NCBI RefSeq assembly: GCF_051014685.1
Contig: NW_027478523.1
Coordinates: 434,001-498,000, forward strand
Reading direction: 5' to 3'
DNA length: 64,000 nucleotides
Source of the DNA: Ptiloglossa arizonensis
Lineage: Eukaryota; Arthropoda; Insecta; Hymenoptera; Colletidae
The notes under the pieces are model-generated. The model ran no database searches. It was not told where the DNA came from and saw only the letters and a list, made by a program, of their open reading frames with translations. The translations under genes and the position numbers were made by a program. Positions 37,395 to 50,400 of the stretch are shown piece by piece. Position 1 is the first letter of the stretch. Each line of letters opens with the position of its first letter.

Positions 37395-38950
37395 ATGGCA
37401 GTTTGGAGGTAAGAAACGCTTGAGAAACTCAAAATTTTCGCAGTTCTGATGCTCGAAACGAATAACTAGAACCGCCTAGGGGAAAAGTGCGCATACCGTT
37501 GTAATCGGGCGAGTTTCTACTTTCAAATGCAATAGAAATTTTGCGGATTGGTCAATCCGTTCGCGAGATATGGCAGTTTGGAGGTAAGAAGCGCATGAGA
37601 AACTCAAAATTTTCGCAGTTCTGATGCTCGAAATGAATAACTGTAACGGCCTAAGGGAAAACTACTCATACCGTTGGAATCGGGCGAGTTTCTACTTTCA
37701 GATGCAACAGAAGTTTTGCGGATTGGTCAATCCGTTCGCGAGATATGGCAGTTTGGAGGTAAGAAACGCTTGAGAAACTCAAAATTTTCGCAGTTCTGAT
37801 GCTCGAAACGAATAACTAGAACGGCCTAGGGGAAAAGTACGCATACCGTTGTAATCGGGCGAGTTTCTACTTTCAGATGCAACAGAAATTTTGCGGATTG
37901 ATCAATCCGTTCGCGAGATATGGCAGTTTGGAGGTAAGAAACGCTCGAGAAACTCAAAATTTTCGCAGTTCTGATGCTCGAAACTAATAACTAGAACGGC
38001 CTAGGGGAAAACTACACCTACCGTTGTAGTCGGGCGAGTTTCTACTTTCAGATGCAACAGAAATGTTGCGGATTGGTCAATCCGTTCGCGAGATATGGCA
38101 GTTTGAAGGTAAGAAACGCTTGAGAAACTCAAAATTTTCGCTGTTCTGATGCTCGAAACGAATAACTAGAACCGCCTAGGGGAAAAGTGCGCATACCGTT
38201 GTAATCAGGCGAGTTTCTACTTACAAATGCAATAGAAATTTTGCGGATTGGTCAATCCGTTCGCGAGATATGGCAGTTTGGAGGTAAGAAGCGCTTGAGA
38301 AACTCAAAATTTTCGCAGTTCTGATGCTCGAAATGAATAACTGTAACGGCCTAAGGGAAAACTACTCATACCGTTGGAATCGGGCGAGTTTCTACTTTCA
38401 GATGCAACAGAAATTTTGCGGATTGGTCAATCCGTTCGCGAGATATGGCAGTTTGGAGGTAAGAAACGCTTGAGAAACTCAAAATTTTCGCAGTTCTGAT
38501 GCTCGAAACGAATAACTAGAACCGCCTAGGGGAAAAGTGCGCATACCGTTGTAATCGGGCGAGTTTCTACTTTCAAATGCAATAGAAATTTTGCGGATTG
38601 GTCAATCCGTTCGCGAGATATGGCAGTTTGGAGGTAAGAAGCGCATGAGAAACTCAAAATTTTCGCAGTTCTGATGCTCGAAATGAATAACTGTAACGGC
38701 CTAAGGGAAAACTACTCATACCGTTGGAATCGGGCGAGTTTCTACTTTCAGATGCAACAGAAGTTTTGCGGATTGGTCAATCCGTTCGCGAGATATGGCA
38801 GTTTGGAGGTAAGAAACGCTTGAGAAACTCAAAATTTTCGCAGTTCTGATGCTCGAAACGAATAACTAGAACGGCCTAGGGGAAAAGTACGCATACCGTT
38901 GTAATCGGGCGAGTTTCTACTTTCAGATGCAACAGAAATTTTGCGGATTG
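36860..38950 (+). repeat. 6-mer (1050-bp) tandem duplication
   Basis: About 36860-37900 is repeated at about 37910-38950. The duplicated order is aaactaataa with aaatgttgcgg (36926 and 37976), ttacaaatgcaatag (37101 and 38151), ctgtaacgg (37276 and 38326), tttcaaatgcaatag/gcgcatgag (37451 and 38501) and ctgtaacgg/aagttttg (37626 and 38676). The private marker aaatgttg links these to monomer 178 (30976). Monomer 217 (37801) is the junction: it is of the agtacgcata/gattgatc type up to about position 102 and of the landmark type (ctcgagaaa) from about 132. Confidence 0.87.
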
Positions 38951-41246
38951 GTCAATCCGTTCGCGAGATATGGCAGTTTGGAGGTAAGAAACGCTTGAGA
39001 AACTCAAAATTTGCGCAGTTCTGATGCTTGAAACGAATAACTAGAACGGCCTAGGGGAAAAGTGCGCACACCGTTGTAATCGGGCGAGTGTCTACTTTCA
39101 GATGCAACAGAAATTTTGCGGATCGGTCAATCCGTTTGCGAGATATGGCAGGTTGGATGTAAGAAACGCTTGAGAAACTCAAAATCTTCGCAGTTCTGAT
39201 GCTCGAAACGAATAACTTGAACGGCCTAGGGGAAAACTACACATACCGTTGTAATCGGCCGAGTTTCTACTTTCAGATGCAACAGAAATTTTGCGGATTG
39301 GTCAATCCGTTCGCGAGATGTGGCAGTTTGGAGGAAAGAAACGCTTGAGAAACTCAAAATTTTCGCTGTTCTGATGCTCGAAACGAATAACTAGAACCGC
39401 CTAGGGGAAAAGTGCGCATACCGTTGTAATCAGGCGAGTTTCTACTTACAAATGCAATAGAAATTTTGCGGATTGGTCAATCCGTTCGCGAGATATGGCA
39501 GTTTGGAGGTAAGAAGCGCTTGAGAAACTCAAAATTTTCGCAGTTCTGATGCTCGAAACGAATAACTAGAACCGCCTAGGGGAAAAGTGCGCATACCGTT
39601 GTAATCGGGCGAGTTTCTACTTTCAAATGCAATAGAAATTTTGCGGATTGGTCAATCCGTTCGCGAGATATGGCAGTTTGGACGTAAGAAGCGCATGAGA
39701 AACTCAAAATTTTCGCAGTTCTGATGCTCGAAATGAATAACTGTAACGGCCTAAGGGAAAACTACTCATACCGTTGGAATCGGGCGAGTTTCTACTTTCA
39801 GATGCAACAGAAGTTTTGCGGATTGGTCAATCCGTTCGCGAGATATGGCAGTTTGGAGGTAAGAAACGATTGAGAAACTCAAAATTTTCGCAGTTCTGAT
39901 GCTCGAAACGAATAACTAGAACGGTCTAGGGGAAAAGTACGCATACCGTTGTAATCGGGCGAGTTTCTACTTTCAGATGCAACAGAAATTTTGCGGATTG
40001 ATCAATCCGTTCGCGAGATATGGCAGTTTGGAAATAAGAAACGCTTGAGAAACTCAAAATTTTCGCAGTTCTGATGCTCGAAACGAATAACTAGAACGGC
40101 CTAGGGGAAAAGTACTCATACCGATGTAATCGGGCGAGTTTCTACTTTCAGATGCAACAGAAATTTTGCGGATTGGTCGATCCGTTCACGAGATATGGCA
40201 GTTTGGAAGTAGGAAACGCTTGAGAAGCTCAAAATTTTCGCAGTTCTGATGCTCGAAACGAATGACTAGAACGGCCTAGGGGATAAGTGCGCATACCGTT
40301 GTAATCGGGCTAGTTTCTACTTTCAGATGCAACAGAAATTTTGCGGATTGGTCAATCCGTTCGCGAGATATGGCAGTTTGGAGGTAAGAAACGCTTGAGA
40401 AACTCAAAATTTTCGCAGTTCTGATGCTCGAAATGAATAACTGGAACGGCCTAGGGGAAAACTACACATACCGTTGTAATCGGGCGAGTTTCTACTTTCA
40501 GATGCAACAGAAATTTTGCGGATTGGTCAATCCGTTCGCGAGATGTGGCAGTTTGGAGGTAAGAAACGCTTGAGAAACTCAAAATTTGCGCAGTTCTGAT
40601 GCTTGAAACGAATAACTAGAACGGCCTAGGGGGAAAGTGCGCATACCGCTGTAATGGGGCGAGTTTCTACTTTCAGATGCAACAGAAATTTTGCGGATTG
40701 GTCAATCGGTTCGCTCGATATGGCAGTTTGGAGGTAAGAAACGCTCGAGAAACTCAAAATTTTCGCAGTTCTGATGCTCGAAACTAATAACTAGAACGGC
40801 CTAGGGGAAAACTACACCTACCGTTGTAGTCGGGCGAGTTTCTACTTTCAGATGCAACAGAAATTTTGCGGATTGGTCAATCCGTTCGCGAGATATGGCA
40901 GTTTGAAGGTAAGAAACGCTTGAGAAACTCAAAATTTTCGCTGTTCTGATGCTCGAAACGAATAACTAGAACCGCCTAGGGGAAAAGTGCGCATACCGTT
41001 GTAATCAGGCGAGTTTCTACTTACAAATGCAATAGAAATTTTGCGGATTGGTCAATCCGTTCGCGAGATATGGCAGTTTGGAGGTAAGAAGCGCTTGAGA
41101 AACTCAAAATTTTCGCAGTTCTGATGCTCGAAATGAATAACTGTAACGGCCTAAGGGAAAACTACTCATACCGTTGGAATCGGGCGAGTTTCTACTTTCA
41201 GATGCAACAGAAATTTTGCGGATTGGTCAATCCGTTCGCGAGATAT
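38951..41246 (+). repeat. Monomer series 223-236, copy of the 29226-31500 and 35176-37450 series
   Basis: From 39026 the types follow 29226 onward at an offset of 9800 bp (56 monomers): agtgcgcaca/gagtg, cggccgag, ttacaaatgcaatag, gacgtaag/gcgcatgag, acgattgag and so on to the landmark monomer at 40601. Private changes include acggtctagg near 39921, agtactcata near 40111, and cagatgc/gtcaatcc in monomer 231 (40251), where the other copies have cagaagc/gattgatc. The gagtg monomer at 39026 has kept acggcctagg, so it lacks the open minus-strand frame seen at sister copies. Confidence 0.83.
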
Positions 41247-44200
41247 GGCAGTTTGGAGGTAAGAAACGCTTGAGAAACTCAAAATTTTCGCAGTTCTGAT
41301 GCTCGAAACGAATAACTAGAACCGCCTAGGGGAAAAGTGCGCATACCGTTGTAATCGGGCGAGTTTCTACTTTCAAATGCAATAGAAATTTTGCGGATTG
41401 GTCAATCCGTTCGCGAGATATGGCAGTTTGGAGGTAAGAAGCGCATGAGAAACTCAAAATTTTCGCAGTTCTGATGCTCGAAATGAATAACTGTAACGGC
41501 CTAAGGGAAAACTACTCATACCGTTGGAATCGGGCGAGTTTCTACTTTCAGATGCAACAGAAGTTTTGCGGATTGGTCAATCCGTTCGCGAGATATGGCA
41601 GTTTGGAGGTAAGAAACGCTTGAGAAACTCAAAATTTTCGCAGTTCTGATGCTCGAAACGAATAACTAGAACGGCCTAGGGGAAAAGTACGCATACCGTT
41701 GTAATCGGGCGAGTTTCTACTTTCAGATGCAACAGAAATTTTGCGGATTGATCAATCCGTTCGCGAGATATGGCAGTTTGGAAATAAGAAACGCTTGAGA
41801 AACTCAAAATTTTCGCAGTTCTGATGCTCGAAACGAATAACTAGAACGGCCTAGGGGAAAAGTACGCATACCGATGTAATCGGGCGAGTTTCTACTTTCA
41901 GATGCAACAGAAATTTTGCGGATTGGTCGATTCGTTCACTAGATATGGCAGTTTGGAAGTAGGAAACGCTTGAGAAGCTCAAAATTTTCGCAGTTCTGAT
42001 GCTCGAAACGAATGACTAGAACGGCCTAGGGGAAAAGTGCGCATACCGTTGTAATCGGGCTAGTTTCTACTTTCAGAAGCAACAGAAATTTTGCGGATTG
42101 ATCAATCCGTTCGCGAGATATGGCAGTTTGGAGGTAAGAAACGCTTGAGAAACTCAAAATTTTCGCAGTTCTGATGCTCGAAATGAATAACTGGAACGGC
42201 CTAGGGGAAAACTACACATACCGTTGTAATCGGGCGAGTTTCTACTTTCAGATGCAACAGAAATTTTGCGGATTGGTCAATCCGTTCGCGAGATATGGCA
42301 GTTTGGAGGTAAGAAACGCTTGAGAAACTCAAAATTTGCGCAGTTCTGATGCTTGAAACGAATAACTAGAACGGCCTAGGGGAAAAGTGCGCATACCGTT
42401 GTAATCGGGCGAGTTTCTACTTTCAGAAGCAACAGAAATTTTGCGGATTGATCAATCCGTTCGCGAGATATGGCAGTTTGGAGGTAAGAAACGCTAGAGA
42501 AACTCAAAATTTTCGCAGTTCTGATGCTCGAAATGAATAACTGGAACGGCCTAGGGGAAAAGTACGCATACCGTTGTAATCGGGCGAGTTTCTGCTTTCA
42601 GATGCAACAGAAATTTTGAGGATTGATCAATCCGTTCGCGAGATATGGCAGTTTGGAGATAAGAAACGCTTGAGAAACTCAAAATTTTCGCAGTTCTGAT
42701 GCTTGAAATGAATAACTGGAACGGCCTAGGGGAAAACTACACATACCGTTGTAATCGGGCGAGTTTCTACTTTCAGATGCAACAGAAATTTTGCGGATTG
42801 GTCAATCCGTTCGCGAGATATGGCAGTTTGGAGGTAAGAAACGCTTGAGAAACTCAAAATTTGCGCAGTTCTGATGCTTGAAACGAATAACTAGAACGGC
42901 CTAGGGGAAAAGTGCGCATACCGTTGTAATCGGGCGAGTTTCTACTTTCAGATGCAACAGAAATTTTGCGGATCGGTCAATCCGTTCGCGAGATATGGCA
43001 GTTTGGATGTAAGAAACGCTTGAGAAACTCAAAATTTTCGCAGTTCTGATGCTCGAAACGAATAACTGGAACGGCCTAGGGGAAAACTACACATACCGAT
43101 GTAATCGGGCGAGTTTCTACTTTCAGATGCAACAGAAATTTTGCGGATTGGTCAATCCGTTCGCGAGATGTGGCAGTTTGGAGGTAAGAAACGCTTGAGA
43201 AACTCAAAATTTTCGCAGTTCTGATGCTCGAAACGAATAACTAGAACCGCCTAGGGGAAAAGTGCGCATACCGTTGTAATCGGGCGAGTTTCTGCTTTCA
43301 GATGCAACAGAAATTTTGAGGATTGATCAATCCGTTCGCGAGATATGGCAGTTTGGAGATAAGAAACGCTTGAGAAACTCAAAATTTTCGCAGTTCTGAT
43401 GCTCGAATCGAATGACTAGAACGGCCTAGGGGAGAAGTACGCATACCGTTGTAATCGGGCGAGTTTCTACTTTCAGATGCAACAGAAATCATGCGGATTG
43501 GTCAATCCGATCGCGAGATATGGCCGTTTGGATGTAAGAAGCGCTTGAGAATCTCAAAATTTTCGCAGTTCTGATGCTCGAAATGAATAACTGTAAAGGC
43601 CTAAGGGAAAACTACTCATACCGTTGGAATCGGGCGAGTTTCTACTTTCAGATGCAACAGAAATTTTGCGGATTGGTCAATCCGTTCACGAGATGCGGCA
43701 GTTTGGAGGTAAGAAACGCTTGAGAAACTCAAAATTTTCGCAGTTCTGATGCTCGAAACGAATAACTAGAACCGCCTAGGGGAAAAGTGCGCATACCGTT
43801 GTAATCGGGCGAGTTTCTACTTTCAAATGCAATAGAAATTTTGCGGATTGGTCAATCCGTTCGCGAGATATGGCAGTTTGGAGGTAAGAAGCGCATGAGA
43901 AACTCAAAATTTTCGCAGTTCTGATGCTCGAAATGAATAACTGTAACGGCCTAAGGGAAAACTACTCATACCGTTGGAATCGGGCGAGTTTCTACTTTCA
44001 GATGCAACAGAAGTTTTGCGGATTGGTCAATCCGTTCGCGAGATATGGCAGTTTGGAGGTAAGAAACGCTTGAGAAACTCAAAATTTTCGCAGTTCTGAT
44101 GCTCGAAACGAATAACTAGAACGGCCTAGGGGAAAAGTACGCATACCGTTGTAATCGGGCGAGTTTCTACTTTCAGATGCAACAGAAATTTTGCGGATTG

Positions 44201-46047
44201 ATCAATCCGTTCGCGAGATATGGCAGTTTGGAAATAAGAAACGCTTGAGAAACTCAAAATTTTCGCAGTTCTGATGCTCGAAACGAATAACTAGAACGGC
44301 CTAGGGGAAAAGTACGCATACCGATGTAATCGGGCGAGTTTCTACTTTCAGATGCAACAGAAATTTTGCGGATTGGTCGATTCGTTCACTAGATATGGCA
44401 GTTTGGAAGTAGGAAACGCTTGAGAAGCTCAAAATTTTCGCAGTTCTGATGCTCGAAACGAATGACTAGAACGGCCTAGGGGAAAAGTGCGCATACCGTT
44501 GTAATCGGGCTAGTTTCTACTTTCAGAAGCAACAGAAATTTTGCGGATTGATCAATCCGTTCGCGAGATATGGCAGTTTGGAGGTAAGAAACGCTTGAGA
44601 AACTCAAAATTTTCGCAGTTCTGATGCTCGAAATGAATAACTGGAACGGCCTAGGGGAAAACTACACATACCGTTGTAATCGGGCGAGTTTCTACTTTCA
44701 GATGCAACAGAAATTTTGCGGATTGGTCAATCCGTTCGCGAGATATGGCAGTTTGGAGGTAAGAAACGCTTGAGAAACTCAAAATTTGCGCAGTTCTGAT
44801 GCTTGAAACGAATAACTAGAACGGCCTAGGGGAAAAGTGCGCATACCGTTGTAATCGGGCGAGTTTCTACTTTCAGAAGCAACAGAAATTTTGCGGATTG
44901 ATCAATCCGTTCGCGAGATATGGCAGTTTGGAGGTAAGAAACGCTAGAGAAACTCAAAATTTTCGCAGTTCTGATGCTCGAAATGAATAACTGGAACGGC
45001 CTAGGGGAAAAGTACGCATACCGTTGTAATCGGGCGAGTTTCTGCTTTCAGATGCAACAGAAATTTTGAGGATTGATCAATCCGTTCGCGAGATATGGCA
45101 GTTTGGAGATAAGAAACGCTTGAGAAACTCAAAATTTTCGCAGTTCTGATGCTTGAAATGAATAACTGGAACGGCCTAGGGGAAAACTACACATACCGTT
45201 GTAATCGGGCGAGTTTCTACTTTCAGATGCAACAGAAATTTTGCGGATTGGTCAATCCGTTCGCGAGATATGGCAGTTTGGAGGTAAGAAACGCTTGAGA
45301 AACTCAAAATTTGCGCAGTTCTGATGCTTGAAACGAATAACTAGAACGGCCTAGGGGAAAAGTGCGCATACCGTTGTAATCGGGCGAGTTTCTACTTTCA
45401 GATGCAACAGAAATTTTGCGGATCGGTCAATCCGTTCGCGAGATATGGCAGTTTGGATGTAAGAAACGCTTGAGAAACTCAAAATTTTCGCAGTTCTGAT
45501 GCTCGAAACGAATAACTGGAACGGCCTAGGGGAAAACTACACATACCGATGTAATCGGGCGAGTTTCTACTTTCAGATGCAACAGAAATTTTGCGGATTG
45601 GTCAATCCGTTCGCGAGATGTGGCAGTTTGGAGGTAAGAAACGCTTGAGAAACTCAAAATTTTCGCAGTTCTGATGCTCGAAACGAATAACTAGAACCGC
45701 CTAGGGGAAAAGTGCGCATACCGTTGTAATCGGGCGAGTTTCTACTTTCAGATGCAACAGAAATCATGCGGATTGGTCAATCCGATCGCGAGATATGGCC
45801 GTTTGGATGTAAGAAGCGCTTGAGAATCTCAAAATTTTCGCAGTTCTGATGCTCGAAATGAATAACTGTAAAGGCCTAAGGGAAAACTACTCATACCGTT
45901 GGAATCGGGCGAGTTTCTACTTTCAGATGCAACAGAAATTTTGCGGATTGGTCAATCCGTTCACGAGATGCGGCAGTTTGGAGGTAAGAAACGCTTGAGA
46001 AACTCAAAATTTTCGCAGTTCTGATGCTCGAAACGAATAACTAGAAC
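41247..46047 (+). repeat. 14-mer (2450-bp) tandem duplication, second copy one monomer short
   Basis: Bases 41247-43293 and 43697-45743 match at an offset of 2450 bp. I saw no difference over about 2.05 kb, including the rare ttcgttcact at 41931 and 44381. After the junction monomer 262 (45676) the offset becomes 2275 bp: aaatcatgcg at 43486 and 45761, and agatgcggca at 43691 and 45966. Copy 2 has therefore lost one monomer by fusion of two neighbours. Monomers 244 (42526) and 258 (44976) are the same chimera in both copies, so that fusion is older than the duplication. Confidence 0.9.
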
Positions 46048-47600
46048 GGCCTAGGGGAAAAGTACGCATACCGTTGTAATCGGGCGAGTTTCTACTTTCA
46101 GATGCAACAGAAATTTTGCGGATTGATCAATCCGTTCGCGAGATATGGCAGTTTGGAGGTAAGAAACGCTTGAGAAACTCAAAATTTGCGCAGTTCTGAT
46201 GCTTGAAACGAATAACTAGAACGGCCTAGGGGAAAAGTGCGCATACCGTTGTAATCGGGCGAGTTTCTACGTTCAGATGCAACAGAAATTTTGCGGATCG
46301 GTCAATCCGTTCGCGAGATATGGCAGTTTGGATGTAAGAAACGCTTGAGAAACTCAAAATTTTCGCAGTTCTGATGCTCGAAACGAATAACTGGAACGGC
46401 CTAGGGGAAAACTACACATACCGATGTAATCGGGCGAGTTTCTACTTTCAGATGCAACAGAAATTTTGCGGATTGATCAATCCGTTCGCGAGATGTGGCA
46501 GTTTGGAGGTAAGAAACGCTTGAGAAACTCAAAATTTTCGCAGTTCTGATGCTCGAAACGAATAACTAGAACCGCCTAGGGGAAAAGTGCGCATACCGTT
46601 GTAATCGGGCGAGTTTCTACTTTCAGATGCAACAGAAATTTTGCGGATTGATCAATCCGTTCGCGAGATATGGCAGTTTGGAGATAAGAAACGCTTGAGA
46701 AACTCAAAATTTTCGCAGTTCTGATGATCGAAACGAATGACTAGAACGGCCTAGGGGAGAAGTACGAATACCGTTGTAATCGGGCGAGTTTCTACTTTCA
46801 GATGCAAGAGAAATCATGCGGATTGGTCAATCCGTGCGCGAGATATGGCAGTTTGTAGGTAAGAAACGCTTGAGAAACTCAAAATTTTCGCAGTTCTGAT
46901 GCTCGAAACGAATAACTGGAACGGCCTAGGGGAAAACTACACATACCGTTGTAATCGGGCGAGTTGCTACTTTCAGATGGAACAGAAATTTTGCGGATTG
47001 GTCAATTCGTTCGCGAGATGTGGCAGTTTGGAGGTAAGAAACGCTTGAGAAACTCAAAATTTTCGCAGTTCTGATGCTCGAAACGAATAACTAGAACGGC
47101 CTAGGGGAAAAGTACGCATACCGATGTAATCGGGCGAGTTTCTACTTTCAGATGCAACAGAAATTTTGCGGATTGGTCGATCCGTTCGGGAGATATGGCA
47201 GTTTGGAAGTAAGAAACACTTGAGAAACTCAAAATTTTCGCAGTTCTGATGCTCGAAATGAATTACTGGAACGGCCTAGGGGAAAACTACACATACCGTT
47301 GTAATCGGGCGAGTTTCTACTTTCAGATGCAACAGAAATTTTGCGGATTGGTCAATCCGTTCGCGAGATATAGCAGTTTGGAGGTAAGAAACGCTTGAGA
47401 AACTCAAAATTTGCGCAGTTCTGATGCTTGAAACGAATAACTAGAACGGCCCAGGGGAAAAGTGCGCACACCGTTGTAATCGGGCGAGTGTCTACTTTCA
47501 GATGCAACAGAAATTTTGCGGATCGGTCAATCCGTTTGCGAGATATGGCAGGTTGGATGTAAGAAACGCTTGAGAAACTCAAAATCTTCGCAGTTCTGAT
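46048..47600 (+). repeat. Transition series, monomers 264-272
   Basis: This stretch passes from the internal types (gcttg/gatcgg, ctggaac/ccgatg, accgcc) to the left-domain types gatcgaaacgaatga (46726), gatgg (46901), gttcggg (47076), aaatgaatta (47251) and cccagg/gagtg (47426). Monomers 268-272 correspond to 292-296 (50926-51800) at an offset of 4200 bp. Private changes are gatgcaagag near 46801, tccgtgcgcg near 46831 and gagttgctac near 46961. No gene is present. Confidence 0.82.
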
Positions 47601-50400
47601 GCTCAAAACGAATAACTAGAACGGCTTAGGGGAAAACTACACCTACCGTTGTAATCGGGCGAGTTTCTGCTTTCAGATGCAACAGTAATTTTGCGGATTG
47701 GTCAATCCGTTCGCTCGATATGGCAGTTTGGAGGTAAGAAACGCTCGAGAAACTCAAAATTTTCGCAGTTCTGATGCTCGAAACGAATAACTAGAAACGC
47801 CTAGGGGAAAAGTGCGCATACCGTTGTAATCGGGCGAGTTTCTACTTTCAGATGCAACAGAAATTTTGCGGATTGATCAATCCGTTCGCGAGATATGGCA
47901 GTTTGGAGGTAAGAAACGCTTGAGAAACTCAAAATTTTGGCAGTTCTGATGCTCAAAACGAATAACTAGAACGGCTTAGGGGAAAACTACACCTACCGTT
48001 GTAATCGGGCGAGTTTCTGCTTTCAGATGCAACAGTAATTTTGCGGATTGGTCAATCCGTTCGCTCGATATGGCAATTTGGAGGTAAGAAACGCTCGAGA
48101 AACTCAAAGTTTTCGCAGTTCTGATGCTCGAAACGAAGAACTAGAACCGCCTAGGGGAAAAGTGCGCATACCGTTGTAATCGGGCGAGTTTCTACTTTCA
48201 GATGCAACAGAAATTTTGCGGATTGATCAATCCGTTCGCGAGATGTGGCAGTTTGGAGGTAAGAAACGCTTGAGAAACTCAAAATTTTCGCAGTTCGGAT
48301 GCTCAAAACGATTAACTAGAACGGCCTAGGGGAAAACTACACATACCGTTGTTATCGGGCGAGTTTCTACTTTCAGATGCAACAGAAATTTTGCGGATTG
48401 GTCGATCCGTTCGCGAGATGTGGCAGTTTGGAAGTAAGAAACGCTTGAGAAACTCAAAATTTTCGCAGTTCTGATGCTCAAAACGAATAACTAGAACGGC
48501 CTAGGGAAAAACTACACCTACCGTTGTAATCGGGCGAGCTTCTACTTTCAGATGCAACAGAAATTTTGCGGATTAGTCAATCCGTTCGCGAGATATGGCA
48601 GTTTGGAGGTAAGAAACGCTCGAGAAACTCAAAATTTTCGCAGTTCTGATGCTCGAAACGAATAACTAGAAACGCCTAGGGGAAAAGTGCGCATACCGTT
48701 GTAATCGGGCGAGTTTCTACTTTCAGATGCAACAGAAATTTTGCGGATTGATCAATCCGTTCGCGAGATATGGCAGCTTGGAGGTAAGAAACGCTTGAGA
48801 AACTCAAAATTTTGGCAGTTCTGATGCTCAAAACGAATAACTAGAACGGCTTAGGGGAAAACTACACCTACCGTTGTAATCGGGCGAGTTTCTGCTTTCA
48901 GATGCAACAGTAATTTTGCGGATTGGTCAATCCGTTCGCTCGATATGGCAGTTTGGAGGTAAGAAACGCTCGAGAAACTCAAAATTTTCGCAGTTCTGAT
49001 GCTCGAAACGAATAACTAGAAACGCCTAGGGGAAAAGTGCGCATACCGTTGTAATCGGGCGAGTTTCTACTTTCAGATGCAACAGAAATTTTGCGGATTG
49101 ATCAATCCGTTCGCGAGATATGGCAGTTTGGAGGTAAGAAACGCTTGAGAAACTCAAAATTTTGGCAGTTCTGATGCTCAAAACGAATAACTAGAACGGC
49201 TTAGGGGAAAACTACACCTACCGTTGTAATCGGGCGAGTTTCTGCTTTCAGATGCAACAGTAATTTTGCGGATTGGTCAATCCGTTCGCTCGATATGGCA
49301 GTTTGGAGGTAAGAAACGCTCGAGAAACTCAAAGTTTTCGCAGTTCTGATGCTCGAAACGAAGAACTAGAACCGCCTAGGGGAAAAGTGCGCATACCGTT
49401 GTAATCGGGCGAGTTTCTACTTTCAGATGCAACAGAAATTTTGCGGATTGATCAATCCGTTCGCGAGATGTGGCAGTTTGGAGGTAAGAAACGCTTGAGA
49501 AACTCAAAATTTTCGCAGTTCTGATGCTCGAAATGAATAACTGGAACGGCCTAGGGGAAAACTACACATACCGTTGTAATCGGGCGAGTTTCTACTTTCA
49601 GATGCAACAGAAATTTTGCGGATTGGTCAATCCGTTCGCGAGACATGGCAGTTTGGAGGTAAGAAACGCGTGAGAAACTCAAAATTTGCGCAGTTCTGAT
49701 GCTTGAAACGAATAACTAGAACGGCCTAGGGGAAAAGTGCGCATACCGTTGTAATCGGGCGAGTTTCTACTTTCAGATGCAACAGAAATTTTGCGGATTG
49801 ATCAATCCGTTCGCGAGATATGGCAGTTTGGAGGTAAGAAACGCTTGAGAAACTCAAAATTTTGGCAGTTCTGATGCTCAAAACGAATAACTAGAACGGC
49901 TTAGGGGAAAACTACACCTACCGTTGTAATCGGGCGAGTTTCTGCTTTCAGATGCAACAGTAATTTTGCGGATTGGTCAATCCGTTCGCTCGATATGGTA
50001 GTTTGGAGGTAAGAAACGCTCGAGAAACTCAAAGTTTTCGCAGTTCTGATGCTCGAAACGAAGAACTAGAACCGCCTAGGGGAAAAGTGCGCATACCGTT
50101 GTAATCGGGCGAGTTTCTACTTTCAGATGCAACAGAAATTTTGCGGATTGATCAATCCGTTCGCGAGATATGGCAGTTTGGAGATAAGAAACGCTTGAGA
50201 AACTCAAAATTTTCGCAGTTCTGATGCTCGAAACGAATGACTAGAACGGCCTAGGGGAGAAGTACGCATACCGTTGTAATCGGGCGAGTTTCTACTTTCA
50301 GATGCAACAGAAATTTTGCGGATTGGTCTATCCGTTCGCGAGATGTGGCAGTTTGGAGGTAAGAAACGCTTGAGAAACTCAAAATTTTCGCAGTTCTGAT
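47601..50400 (+). repeat. Return of the left subfamily domain, with 350-bp dimer units
   Basis: Monomers 273-288 use the same variants as 1-6300: gctca headers at 47601, 47951, 48301, 48476, 48826, 49176 and 49876, plus acggcttagg/cagtaatt, aacgcc/tttggcag and aagaactagaaccgcc. The pair aacgcc/gattgatc followed by cttagg/tctgc/tcgctcg forms a dimer, tandem at 48651-49000 and 49001-49350 and present again at 47776. At 49701 the pair recurs with a different first header. Two monomers of the internal type (49526 and 49701) interrupt the series. The internal array of more than 41 kb (6301-47600) separates the two domains. Confidence 0.87.

Noticed and set aside
41247..46047. Assembly artefact as explanation for the very similar blocks
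   Set aside because: It cannot be excluded from sequence alone. However, most duplicated blocks carry private substitutions and different junction monomers, which simple assembly duplication would not produce.
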